Assembly: GCF_900103405.1 (NCBI RefSeq)
Contig: NZ_FNHX01000005.1
Location: 312,845-376,844, forward strand
Direction: 5' to 3'
Length of the DNA stretch: 64,000 bases
Source: Polaromonas sp. JS666
Lineage (GTDB): Bacteria; Pseudomonadota; Gammaproteobacteria; Burkholderiales; Burkholderiaceae_C
A program made the translations under genes and the position numbers. The notes below the pieces were generated by a model that was not told the origin of the DNA, searched no databases, and worked only from the letters and a program-made list of their open reading frames with translations. The stretch's first letter is position 1; each line of letters opens with the position of its first letter. This document shows positions 32,088 to 41,426 of this stretch, one piece after another.

Positions 32088-33061
32088 AGGAGCAACTCCT
32101 CGCCCAGGGCGAGAGGTTCTCCTACTTCCAGGCCATACGCCTGCTGCGCCTGTTCGGCAAGGCGCGCGGCATGCCCAACGACAGCCTGCGCATACGCCCG
32201 AGGCTGAGCCTGGGCTTTCCCGAAAACGACATCGATCGCATAGAGCCGCGGGACGGCGGCGGCTACCGCATCACGGCCAACTTCTTCGGCCTCTACGGCG
32301 TGGCCTCGCCGCTGCCCACTTATTACACCGAAGACCTGTTCGAGGAAGAGCGCGAGGGCCGACACGCCACGCGCGACTTCCTGGACGTCATCCACCATGC
32401 GATGTACCCGCTGCTGTTCGACGCCTGGCGCAAGCATCGGCTGCAGGACCGCGTGGTGGAGGACGGCGATGCCGGCGTGCTGGACCAGCTCTATGCCTTC
32501 ATCGGCCTGCGCGACGGCGACCTGCGCGCGGGCCTGCCCGCCGCCGACGGGCTGCTGCGCTATGCCGGCCTCTTCAACATGCACCCGCGCTCGGCCTCGG
32601 GCCTGCACACCCTGCTGGCCGACGCCTTCAGGCCGGCCAGGGTCTGGGTCGAGTGCTGCACGCTGCAGCACGTGCCCATCCCGGCCGACCAGCGCCTGCG
32701 CCTGGGCCAGCAGGCCCATGAGCTCGGCGAGACGACTTACCTGGGCAGCCAGATCGACGACTACAGCGGCAGCATCACCATCACGCTCAGCGACCTGCCC
32801 GAAGATTCCTTCCACCAGTTGCTGCCCGGCACGCCCGGCCATGAGCGGCTGGAGTTCCTGGTGCGCTTTTACCTGATAGACCCGCTGGAGGTGCGCATTG
32901 TGCTCGAGCTGCGGCACGAGGATGCCCGCGCGGCGCGCACGCTCGATGCTGCCGACGCCGCGCCGGAATCGGCCGCCACCAACTGGACACGCCTGGGCCT
33001 GGACACCTGGCTCACGCCCGAGCGCGTGCGTCAGCCCACCCGCGTGCAGTTCACCCTTTAA
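32051..33061 (+). CDS. tssG: T6SS baseplate protein TssG
   Basis: A 336-residue protein of the TssG (ImpH/VasB) family, completing the TssF2-TssG-TssE wedge. The family start is clear after a short leader: RFSYFQAIRLLRLF near residue 22 and PRLSLGFPENDI near 50; FFGLYGVASPLPTYYTEDL near 75 is diagnostic. Length is normal. Confidence 0.95.
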   Translation: MAAEIGSTAAAVEEQLLAQGERFSYFQAIRLLRLFGKARGMPNDSLRIRPRLSLGFPENDIDRIEPRDGGGYRITANFFGLYGVASPLPTYYTEDLFEEEREGRHATRDFLDVIHHAMYPLLFDAWRKHRLQDRVVEDGDAGVLDQLYAFIGLRDGDLRAGLPAADGLLRYAGLFNMHPRSASGLHTLLADAFRPARVWVECCTLQHVPIPADQRLRLGQQAHELGETTYLGSQIDDYSGSITITLSDLPEDSFHQLLPGTPGHERLEFLVRFYLIDPLEVRIVLELRHEDARAARTLDAADAAPESAATNWTRLGLDTWLTPERVRQPTRVQFTL

Positions 33062-33106
33062 TTTTTCGGCATCCCTTCTTCATACACCGCAAGAAAGAGA
33101 AACATC

Positions 33107-35764
33107 ATGCTGCTGGTCGAACTAAAACCCCTGGTCGGACGCCTGAATGCCTTCACCAAGCAGGCGCTGGAAGACGGCGTGGGCCTGTGCGTCTCGCGCA
33201 GCCACTATGAAATCACCGTCGAACACCTGCTGGTCAAGCTGTTTGACAACGTGCAGGCCGACGTCGCGCTGCTGCTGCGCCAGAACGGCGTGGACGCGGC
33301 GCTGGTCAAGCGCGGCATCGACCGTGCCCTGGAGGACATGCGCACCGGCAACGCCGGCAAGCCGGCCTTCTCGCCGCTGCTGCTCGAACTCATGCAGGAC
33401 GCCTGGCTGATCGCCTCGGTCAACCTCGGCGAGGCCCGCATACGCTCCGGCGCCGTGCTGCTGGCCTTCCTGGCGCGCGCCAGCTACTACGCCACCGGCG
33501 ACTATGCCGAGCCCCTGCGCGCGCTCAACCGCGAGAGCTTGCTGAGCGGCTTCGGCGCGACCTGCGGCGCCTCGATTGAGGAAACCCCGGGCGCCGCGGA
33601 AGGCGGCACGCCCGGCGGCCAGGCGGCGGCCGGCGGCGAAGGCAGCGCGATCGCGCGCTTTTGCGAAAACTTCACTGACAAGGCGCGCAACGGCAAGATA
33701 GACCCGGTGTTCGGCCGCGACAAGGAAATCCGCCAGATGGTGGACATCCTGGCGCGGCGCCGCAAGAACAACCCCATCTGCGTGGGTGACCCCGGCGTCG
33801 GCAAGACCGCGGTGGTCGAAGGCCTGGCGCTGCGCATCGTCGACGGCGACGTGCCCGATTCGCTCAAGGACGTGACCATCCTGGGCCTGGACATGGGCCT
33901 GCTGCAGGCCGGCGCCAGCGTCAAGGGCGAGTTCGAGAACCGCCTCAAGGGCGTGATCACCGAGGTCAAGGGCTCGGCCAAGCCCATCATCCTGTTCATC
34001 GACGAAGCCCACACCCTGATAGGCGCGGGCGGCCAGGCCGGCACCTCCGACGCGGCCAACCTGCTCAAGCCGGCGCTGGCGCGCGGCGAGCTGCGCACCA
34101 TCGCGGCCACCACCTGGGCCGAGTACAAAAAGTATTTCGAGAAAGACCCGGCGCTGGCTCGCCGATTCCAGCCGGTCAAGCTCGACGAGCCGGACCTCGC
34201 CACGGCCGTCATCATCCTGCGCGGCCTCAAGGAAAAATACGAGGACGTGCACCGCGTGGTGATGCGCGACGACGCCATCGTCGCGGCGGCCGAACTCTCC
34301 AGCCGCTACATCACCGGCCGGCAGCTGCCCGACAAGGCCGTCGACCTGCTGGACACCGCCTGCGCCCGCGTCAAGGTGCTGCAAAGCGCCAAGCCCGATG
34401 TGCTGGAAGACAAGGAGCGCCAGATGCAGGCCCTGGCGCGCGAGCAACGCGGCCTGGAGCGCGACCGCGACAACCACCAGCCGGTCGACAGCGAGCGACT
34501 GGACGCCATCGCCGGCCTGGTCGCCACGCTGGCCGCCGAGGCCGAGGCGCTGAAAGCCGAATGGGATAAACAAAAGGGCGCGGCCGACGCGCTGCTGGCC
34601 GCGCGCGCCGCCAGCCTGGCCGCCAAGGCCGCGAATGCCACGCCGGCCGAACTTGAGGTGCTGTCGCAAAAAGTCGCCGAGGCCGGCAAGGCCTTCGAGG
34701 CGGCCCAGGGCGCCAACCCGCTGGTGCGCGTCGACGTGGACCCGGACGTGGTCGCCAAGGTGGTGTCGGACTGGACCGGCATCCCGGTCGGCAAGATGCT
34801 GCGCGACCAGGCCGAAAGCGTGATGCGCATGGAGTCCGTGCTGTGCGGCCGCATACGCGGCCAGGACCACGCCATGCACCAGATCGCCGAAGTGCTCAAG
34901 ACCGCCAAGTCCGGCCTGCGCGACCCGCAGCAGCCGCTGGGCGTGTTCCTGCTGGCCGGCCCCTCGGGCGTGGGCAAGACCGAGACCGCGCTGTCGGTGG
35001 CCGACATCCTGTTCGGTGACGAAAAATCCACCGTCATCGTCAACATGAGCGAGTTCCAGGAGAAACACAACGTCAGCCGCCTGATAGGTTCGCCCCCCGG
35101 CTATGTGGGCTACGGCGAGGGCGGCGTGCTGACCGAGGCGGTGCGCCAGCGCCCCTACTCGGTGGTGCTGCTCGACGAGGTCGAAAAAGCCCACCTCGAT
35201 GTGCTCAACCTGTTCTACCAGGTCTTCGACAAGGGCATGCTTTCCGACGGCGAAGGCAAGGACATCGATTTTTCCAACACGGTGATCTTCCTGACCTCCA
35301 ACCTGGCCACCGATGTCATCACCGAAATGACGGCCGGCGAGGACAAGCCCGATGCCGCCACGCTGCTCTCGGCCATACGGCCCATCCTGTCGGCGCACTT
35401 CAAGCCGGCGCTGCTGGCGCGCATGACGGTGATTCCTTACTTCACGCTGGCGCAGGACGCGCTGGCCGGCATCGTGCGGCTCAAGCTGGACAAGATCGTC
35501 AAACGCCTGGCGCACAACAACAAGATGCGCTTTACCTACAGCGACGCGGTGGTCGCGCAGATCGCCGCGCGCTGCACCGAGGTCGAAACCGGCGCGCGCA
35601 ACGTCGACTTCATCCTGCGCAGCACCATCATGCCGCTGATGTCCCAGGAGATCCTGGCGCGCATGAGCACCGGCGTGCAGGCCGGCGAGGTGGCGCTGGG
35701 CCTGGATGCCGACGCCGGCTTCACGGTCGTGTTTTCCGACGCGCCCCTTGCCGCCGCGGCCTGA
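33107..35764 (+). CDS. tssH: T6SS sheath-recycling AAA+ ATPase ClpV
   Basis: An 885-residue ClpV. N-domain residues 1-150 with repeated helices (the first helix contacts the TssC tail); first AAA+ module with Walker A GDPGVGKT near 227; coiled middle domain near 400-500; second AAA+ module with Walker A GPSGVGKT near 618 and SPPGYVGYGEGG pore loop near 663. It extracts contracted TssC from the sheath for reuse. The GGEG-type linker between N-domain and AAA1 (about 165-182) is rich in Gly and Ala. Confidence 0.96.
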   Translation: MLLVELKPLVGRLNAFTKQALEDGVGLCVSRSHYEITVEHLLVKLFDNVQADVALLLRQNGVDAALVKRGIDRALEDMRTGNAGKPAFSPLLLELMQDAWLIASVNLGEARIRSGAVLLAFLARASYYATGDYAEPLRALNRESLLSGFGATCGASIEETPGAAEGGTPGGQAAAGGEGSAIARFCENFTDKARNGKIDPVFGRDKEIRQMVDILARRRKNNPICVGDPGVGKTAVVEGLALRIVDGDVPDSLKDVTILGLDMGLLQAGASVKGEFENRLKGVITEVKGSAKPIILFIDEAHTLIGAGGQAGTSDAANLLKPALARGELRTIAATTWAEYKKYFEKDPALARRFQPVKLDEPDLATAVIILRGLKEKYEDVHRVVMRDDAIVAAAELSSRYITGRQLPDKAVDLLDTACARVKVLQSAKPDVLEDKERQMQALAREQRGLERDRDNHQPVDSERLDAIAGLVATLAAEAEALKAEWDKQKGAADALLAARAASLAAKAANATPAELEVLSQKVAEAGKAFEAAQGANPLVRVDVDPDVVAKVVSDWTGIPVGKMLRDQAESVMRMESVLCGRIRGQDHAMHQIAEVLKTAKSGLRDPQQPLGVFLLAGPSGVGKTETALSVADILFGDEKSTVIVNMSEFQEKHNVSRLIGSPPGYVGYGEGGVLTEAVRQRPYSVVLLDEVEKAHLDVLNLFYQVFDKGMLSDGEGKDIDFSNTVIFLTSNLATDVITEMTAGEDKPDAATLLSAIRPILSAHFKPALLARMTVIPYFTLAQDALAGIVRLKLDKIVKRLAHNNKMRFTYSDAVVAQIAARCTEVETGARNVDFILRSTIMPLMSQEILARMSTGVQAGEVALGLDADAGFTVVFSDAPLAAAA

Positions 35765-35798
35765 CTGACGCAAGGCAGAAAGAAAAAAGAGGGAATTT

Positions 35799-38705
35799 AT
35801 GACTTCGCTTGATAAAAACCTGACAGCGGCGAACAAACGCTTCGCCTTCAAGTCCGGCGGATTTGCCGACGACACCTTCGCGGTCGTCAACATGAAGGGC
35901 TTCGAGGCGATCTCGCAGAACTTCTCGTTTGAGCTCACGCTGCTGTCCAACGATGCCGGCATCGAATTCGACAAGATGCTGTCGAACCCGGCGACCTTCA
36001 CGATTTTTTCGCGCGACCAGGACATGGCCACGCCCTACCACGGCGTCATCGCCGAATTCGACCAGCTGCACCAGGTGGGCGACCTGGTGTTCTACCGCGC
36101 CGTGCTGGCGCCGCGCCTGCATCGCCTGGGGCAATTCCGCACCTCCGACGTCCACCTGGACGGCCAGCGCATTCCGGACATTCTCGAGACGGTGCTCAAG
36201 GACAGCGGGCTGTCTTCCGCCGACTACCAGAAGGGCCTTGCCGGAGAGTACCGCGAGCGCGACTTCGTTTGCCAGTACCAGGAGACCAACCTGGACTTCA
36301 TCACGCGCTGGATGGAAAAGGAAGGCATCTACTACTGCTTCGACCACAGCGGTGACAAGGAAAAGCTGCTGCTGGTCGATGCCTCGATCAAACAGCCCGC
36401 GGACGTGCGCGCGGTGACTTACCGGCCGGTCGAGAACCTCGCCAGCGGCGAAGCCAAGGATTCGGTGCAGGATTTCGCCTGCCGGCAAAAACCCCTGCCC
36501 AAGCAGGTGGTCTTGCAGGGCTTTAACTACCTGAACGCGGCGGTCCCGCTCAAGCAGTCCGCGCCGGTGTCGGACGCTGGCATGGGCGACGTGATGCTGT
36601 ACGGCGAAAACTTCCTCACGCAGGAAGAAGGCCTGCGTTATGCCAAGCTGCGGGCCCAGGAAATCCTCTGCGAGGGAAAAATCTTCACCGCAAGCGCCAC
36701 CGCCACCGGCATACGCAGCGGTTATTTCATCCGCATGGCCGGGCACTACCGCAGCGATTTCAACGGCAAATACCTGGTCACCGAGATCGAGCACCAGGGC
36801 TCGCAGGCCGGTGTGCTGCTGGCCGGCATCAAGACGGCGTACGAGGACGCGGCGGGCGAGACCCGCTACAGCTCGAAGTTCCGCGCCATCCCGGCCGATG
36901 TGCAGTTCCGCCCCAAGCGCTCCATGATCCGGCCGCATGTGGCCGGCACGATCAGCGCGATCGTCGACTCCGAGGGCAGCGGCCAATATGCCGAGATGGA
37001 CGAGCTCGGCCAGTACAAGGTGCAGTTGCCCTTCAGCCGCACCGGCAAGGGCCCGAACAAGGGCTCGGCGCGCATACGCATGGCCACCCCGTACGCGGGC
37101 CACGGCCACGGCATTCATTTCCCCCTGCACAAGGGCGCGGAAGTGCTGCTCTCGTTTGTGGACGGTGACCCCGACCAGCCGGTGATCGTCAACGCGGTGC
37201 CCAACTCGGAAAACCCGAGCATGGTGAACAACAAGAACCCTGCGCAGAGCCTGGTCACGACCGCCGGCGGCAACCAGATCCTGATGGACGACACCCAGGG
37301 CAAGGAGGTGGTCTACATCACCTCGCCCTACCAGAACAGTGCGCTGGTGATCGGCAATCCCGAAGGCCGCCGCAGCACTGTGGGCAAAGACGGGAAGGAC
37401 GGCAAAGACGGCAAGGACGGTGCTGCCGGCAGCAAAGGCGACAAAGGCGACAAGGGCGACACCGGGGCAACCGGCGCAACGGGCGCAACCGGCCCAGCTG
37501 CACCGGACGCACCCAAGGCGACCTACCCCGGCATCTGGGCCTCCACGGGCGGCAGTTCCGAGAGCATCACGTTTGGTACCACCAATGCGATCAAGGTCGG
37601 CTACAACAACACCCTCGGCCTTTCGATCGACAATTCGGTGACTGCCTCCGTCGCCAACAAGGTGGCATTGGGCGTCAGCGCGACGCTGAGTTACGGCAAC
37701 GATATGGCGTGGAAGCTCGGGCGCAGCATCACGCTGGACGATTCGGAGGCCATTTCCATGAAGGACTCGGGCAAGCTGAGCGGCAACAAGGAGGTCATGA
37801 TTTCCGGTGGCCAGGCCGCCCCGCTTGCTGCCGCCGTCGATGCCGCCAAGGCAACCGTCAAGAAGGCCGTGCTGCTGGCGACCGGCCTGAACGTCGCGGC
37901 GGGCGTTGCAGCCGGTGCGCTGATCAATCAGGGCGCCGATCTGGACGACAAGGGAAAAGCGAAATTCAAGGACAACAGCTGGGGCAATTGGTCCGCGCGC
38001 GCGCTGGGCATTGTGTCCGGGCCCGGGACGGCCCTTGCCATCAACCGCGTGCTCGCGGGACTGGCGAGCACCCTCGGTGAATTGACCAAACCGTCCCTGG
38101 CCTTCGCGAGCAATATCAAGCTCGATGCTTCGGGCGCAGAGATTTACTCGACGAACCTGCCACCGGTCAGCCAGGGCCGAATCAAGCTTGCGCCGGGTAA
38201 CGTCACCCTGCATGCCGGCTTGCCCATGCCTTTGCCCCCGCCGGCATTACCCGGCGTGCCGCCCGTTCCGTTTGTGGCGCCGCCCGCGGACACCCTGGGT
38301 TCCACCATAGAACTCACGCAGACGCGCGTCAAGTTGACGAACAACATCGCCTTGCTGCCGAGCTCCTTGCAACTTGAGACCCAGGCCGCGACGCTTGCCA
38401 CCTTGAACCCGGCCGGCGATATCAACCTGACGCAGCCCGTCGGCGGCAGCGTGAAACTTGCAGCCGCTGGCTTGACCGCCACTTCCGGCATTTCGGAGCT
38501 CAAGCTTGACATCGCCGCCGGCGCGACTTTGACCGGCGGCGCCGGCAAGGTGGAAGTCAAACCCGCGGAGGTCAAACTGGAATGTGCCGCCTCTTCCATC
38601 GAGGTCACTCCGCTCAGGGTCGCCATTAACGGGCCCGGTGACGCAGGCATCCGGTTTTACAGCGTCAATGTCATGCTGGATGGCAACCTGATTCAGCTGG
38701 GTTGA
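35799..38705 (+). CDS. vgrG: VgrG spike with collagen-like insert and C-terminal extension
   Basis: A 968-residue TssI spike. Residues 1-500 are the gp27/gp5-like VgrG core (SNDAGIEFDKMLSNPATF, a YRERDFVCQYQETNLDFITR segment and HIHFPLHKGAEVLLSF-like OB region near 445). At 529-567 lie 13 perfect Gly-X-Y triplets (GKD, GDK, GAT types), a collagen-like rod, followed by about 400 extra residues rich in Ala, Thr and Leu and finishing in beta-repeat-like strands. No enzyme motif is recognised there. A specialised spike that probably docks the DUF2169/DUF4150 cargo encoded next. Confidence 0.9.
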   Translation: MTSLDKNLTAANKRFAFKSGGFADDTFAVVNMKGFEAISQNFSFELTLLSNDAGIEFDKMLSNPATFTIFSRDQDMATPYHGVIAEFDQLHQVGDLVFYRAVLAPRLHRLGQFRTSDVHLDGQRIPDILETVLKDSGLSSADYQKGLAGEYRERDFVCQYQETNLDFITRWMEKEGIYYCFDHSGDKEKLLLVDASIKQPADVRAVTYRPVENLASGEAKDSVQDFACRQKPLPKQVVLQGFNYLNAAVPLKQSAPVSDAGMGDVMLYGENFLTQEEGLRYAKLRAQEILCEGKIFTASATATGIRSGYFIRMAGHYRSDFNGKYLVTEIEHQGSQAGVLLAGIKTAYEDAAGETRYSSKFRAIPADVQFRPKRSMIRPHVAGTISAIVDSEGSGQYAEMDELGQYKVQLPFSRTGKGPNKGSARIRMATPYAGHGHGIHFPLHKGAEVLLSFVDGDPDQPVIVNAVPNSENPSMVNNKNPAQSLVTTAGGNQILMDDTQGKEVVYITSPYQNSALVIGNPEGRRSTVGKDGKDGKDGKDGAAGSKGDKGDKGDTGATGATGATGPAAPDAPKATYPGIWASTGGSSESITFGTTNAIKVGYNNTLGLSIDNSVTASVANKVALGVSATLSYGNDMAWKLGRSITLDDSEAISMKDSGKLSGNKEVMISGGQAAPLAAAVDAAKATVKKAVLLATGLNVAAGVAAGALINQGADLDDKGKAKFKDNSWGNWSARALGIVSGPGTALAINRVLAGLASTLGELTKPSLAFASNIKLDASGAEIYSTNLPPVSQGRIKLAPGNVTLHAGLPMPLPPPALPGVPPVPFVAPPADTLGSTIELTQTRVKLTNNIALLPSSLQLETQAATLATLNPAGDINLTQPVGGSVKLAAAGLTATSGISELKLDIAAGATLTGGAGKVEVKPAEVKLECAASSIEVTPLRVAINGPGDAGIRFYSVNVMLDGNLIQLG

Positions 38706-38715
38706 GCGCATAGCC

Positions 38716-41403
38716 ATGAAAGTATTCAAACCAGACTCGCTGGGCCTGCTGCATCGCGGCATTCGCTTTGCGCGCCAGAACCAGCTTTCGGTGGGCATGA
38801 TGGCCTTCTTCGCGCTCGACGAAACACCGGGCGCGGCGCTGCTGCCTGAGGCCCAGATGTGGCAAGTGGCGGCCGAGGCGATAGGCAGCGACGCCATCAT
38901 GGACGAAGGCTTGCCCAAGCCGGCCGGCGAGTTCCTGGTGTTCGGCGCCGCGCACGCGCCTTCGGGCGCGGCCGTGCCCGAGGTGGCTGTCAGTGTGCAG
39001 GTCGGCAGCCTGTCCAAAACGCTGCGCGTCAGCGGCGACCGGCATTTCAACGCGCTGGGCATCGCCAGCGCGCCGAAACCGTTCATGCAGATGGCGATCA
39101 GCCCGCAAACGGCTTTTGGCGGACCGGACTCTGCTGACAACCCGGCCGGCAAGGGCCTGGTGAAGCTGAAGAACGCCGACGGCAGCGAGGGCTTGCCCTT
39201 GCCGAATGTGGAGCACATGGCCAAGCTGGTGCTGCGGCCCGGCGATGAAGCGCCCGCCGCCGGTTTCTGGTCGCTGCCGCCCGACTCGCCGCTGCGCAAG
39301 CGGCACCTCGGTACTTTCAACGACGCCTGGCTCAAAACAAGCTGGCCGCATTTGCCCGACGATACCCAGCCCGCTTATTTCAACGTGGCGCCGCCAGACC
39401 AGCGCCTGGGCGGGTTCTTTCGCGGCGACGAAAAAATCGTGGTCCACAACATGCACCCGCAACGCGCCGTGCTCAGCTCGGCCCTGCCGCAGCTTCGCGC
39501 GCGTTGCTTCATCAACCGGCGCGTGGCCGGCGGCGAAGAGTTTGTGGAGCTGACGGCGCGCGCGGAAACCGTCTGGCTGTTTCCGGGGCAGGGCTGCGGC
39601 ATCGTGCTGTTCCGCGCGCTGGCGACGGTGGCCGACGAGGACGCCGACGATGTGCTGCACCTGCTGGCCGATTGGGAAGACATGCGCAGCGCGCCGCTGC
39701 CGCTGGATCATTACTACCGCGTGTTCCAGGCCAAGCTGCCGCAACCGGCGGTTGCCGCCGCCGAGGTCCCGCCGGCCCCCGCCCCGGCAGTCCCTGCCGC
39801 GGCTGCCGCCGCCGTGCCGGCCGCCGCCGCCGCGCTGACGGTGCCGGCAGTGGCCGTGGCCATGCCGCCGGAGCTCGCCGCGGTGCAGGCGCAGGCGGCT
39901 GCGCTGGAGACCCAGACGCGCGAACTCATGCGCCAGCACGGCATCACGGATGCCGATATCGCGCCTTACCTGAAGCCGCCGGTTGAGGGGCCCGCGCCTA
40001 CATTGGCCGAACTGGAAAAGATGTCGCAGGACCTGGAGGCCGACACCCGCGCGCTCATGAAGCAGCACAACATCAGCGAGGCGGAGGTGGCCGCCGCGGT
40101 TCGCCAGCCTCCGCCGGAGCCGGCGCCGAGCGCGGGCGAGTTGAAAGACATGGTCAAGCAGATCGAGGCCGACACGCGAGCGTCCATGCGCGAGCACGGC
40201 ATCACCGAGCAGGACATCCAGAAGGAGTTCGACGCGCGGCCGGAACTGGCCGGGCTGGCTGCGGATTTCCGCAAACCGGGCCCGGATGTCGACCAGGCCT
40301 TTGCGGCCCTCGGCGCTGCCATGGCCGCTCCGGCCATGGCGGCGCCGGCGGTCAAACTTCCGGCGCTACCGCTGCCCGCTTTGCCCGCGGTGAAACCGCC
40401 GGTGGCGCAGAAACTGACGCGCGAGGAAGTTGTTGCGCACCATGCGGCCGGCAAGGGGTTTGCTTCGCACGACCTTTCGGGGCTGGACCTTTCGGCGCTG
40501 GATCTTGCCGGCGCCGATTTTTCGGGCGCCTTGCTGGAAGGCACCAGCTTCGCGGGCAGCAAGCTGGCCGCCGCCGACTTCAGCCAGGCCCTGCTGCAAG
40601 GCGGCGACTTCAGCGAGGCGGACCTGCAGGGCGCGAAGTTGGCTGGTGCCGGCGCGGGCCAGGCGGTGTTCAAGCAGGCGCGCCTGGACGGCAGCGACAT
40701 GGCGCACGCCGACTTCACCGGGGCCGATTTTTCCGCGGCCAGTGTGGCGGGAGCCAAGCTCAGCGACGCGGTCTTCGACGGCGCCAAAATGGCCGGCCTG
40801 AAAGCCGCGGGCTGCACGGCTTTGCGCACCAGTTTTGCCGACGGCGACCTGGCCGGCGCGGACTTTGCCCGAGCCACCTTGACGGGTTCCGCTTTCGCCG
40901 GGGCCAAGGTGGGCAAGGCGAGTTTTGCCGGTGTGAACGGCGACAACGCCGATTTTCAGCGGGCCGACGCGAGCGGCGCGAACTTCACCGGCGCCAGCCT
41001 GCGCGCCTCGCGCGCCGACGGCGGCAGCCAGTTTGCCGGGGCGCAACTGCCGGGTGCCCGGCTTGAGCGCGCGGCCTGGGGCGGCGCCATGCTGGCCGGC
41101 GCGGCGCTGGGCGGCTCCGTGCTCGACAACGCCGACTTCAGCGGCGTCAAGGCGGCGGGTGCCAACTTCGGTCGCGCATCGGCCAAAGGCGCGCGCTTTG
41201 ACAAGGCCGACCTGAGCGGCGCCGACTTCACCGGTGTGAACCTGCACAAGGGTTCGCTGCGCAAGGCCACGATCGAACGCGCGCTGCTGCGCAAGGCCAA
41301 CCTCTACGGCGTGGACTTTTATGACACCACGCCGACCATCGCCAGCCTGGAGGGCTCCAACATCGACCAGACCCTTCTCCAGGTCAGAAAGCCGGTGGTT
41401 TGA
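38716..41403 (+). CDS. DUF2169 adaptor fused to pentapeptide repeats
   Basis: An 895-residue protein starting 10 bases after vgrG. Residues 1-340 are DUF2169 (conserved core TAFGGPDS, LGGFFRGDEKIVVHNMHP and ALPQLRARCF), a family that helps load DUF4150 (PAAR-like) effectors on VgrG, as for Agrobacterium Tde2. An Ala/Pro linker (345-380) leads to three imperfect repeats about 43 residues apart near 400, 441 and 484, each with a TR-x-x-M-x-x-H-x-I core (DTRALMKQHNIS). From about 583 to the end are tandem pentapeptide repeats (A-D-F-S-G type), a right-handed beta-helix. Role as loader is inferred from the family. Confidence 0.85.
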   Translation: MKVFKPDSLGLLHRGIRFARQNQLSVGMMAFFALDETPGAALLPEAQMWQVAAEAIGSDAIMDEGLPKPAGEFLVFGAAHAPSGAAVPEVAVSVQVGSLSKTLRVSGDRHFNALGIASAPKPFMQMAISPQTAFGGPDSADNPAGKGLVKLKNADGSEGLPLPNVEHMAKLVLRPGDEAPAAGFWSLPPDSPLRKRHLGTFNDAWLKTSWPHLPDDTQPAYFNVAPPDQRLGGFFRGDEKIVVHNMHPQRAVLSSALPQLRARCFINRRVAGGEEFVELTARAETVWLFPGQGCGIVLFRALATVADEDADDVLHLLADWEDMRSAPLPLDHYYRVFQAKLPQPAVAAAEVPPAPAPAVPAAAAAAVPAAAAALTVPAVAVAMPPELAAVQAQAAALETQTRELMRQHGITDADIAPYLKPPVEGPAPTLAELEKMSQDLEADTRALMKQHNISEAEVAAAVRQPPPEPAPSAGELKDMVKQIEADTRASMREHGITEQDIQKEFDARPELAGLAADFRKPGPDVDQAFAALGAAMAAPAMAAPAVKLPALPLPALPAVKPPVAQKLTREEVVAHHAAGKGFASHDLSGLDLSALDLAGADFSGALLEGTSFAGSKLAAADFSQALLQGGDFSEADLQGAKLAGAGAGQAVFKQARLDGSDMAHADFTGADFSAASVAGAKLSDAVFDGAKMAGLKAAGCTALRTSFADGDLAGADFARATLTGSAFAGAKVGKASFAGVNGDNADFQRADASGANFTGASLRASRADGGSQFAGAQLPGARLERAAWGGAMLAGAALGGSVLDNADFSGVKAAGANFGRASAKGARFDKADLSGADFTGVNLHKGSLRKATIERALLRKANLYGVDFYDTTPTIASLEGSNIDQTLLQVRKPVV

Positions 41404-41426
41404 ATGGCTGCAGCAGGGGAAAGACC

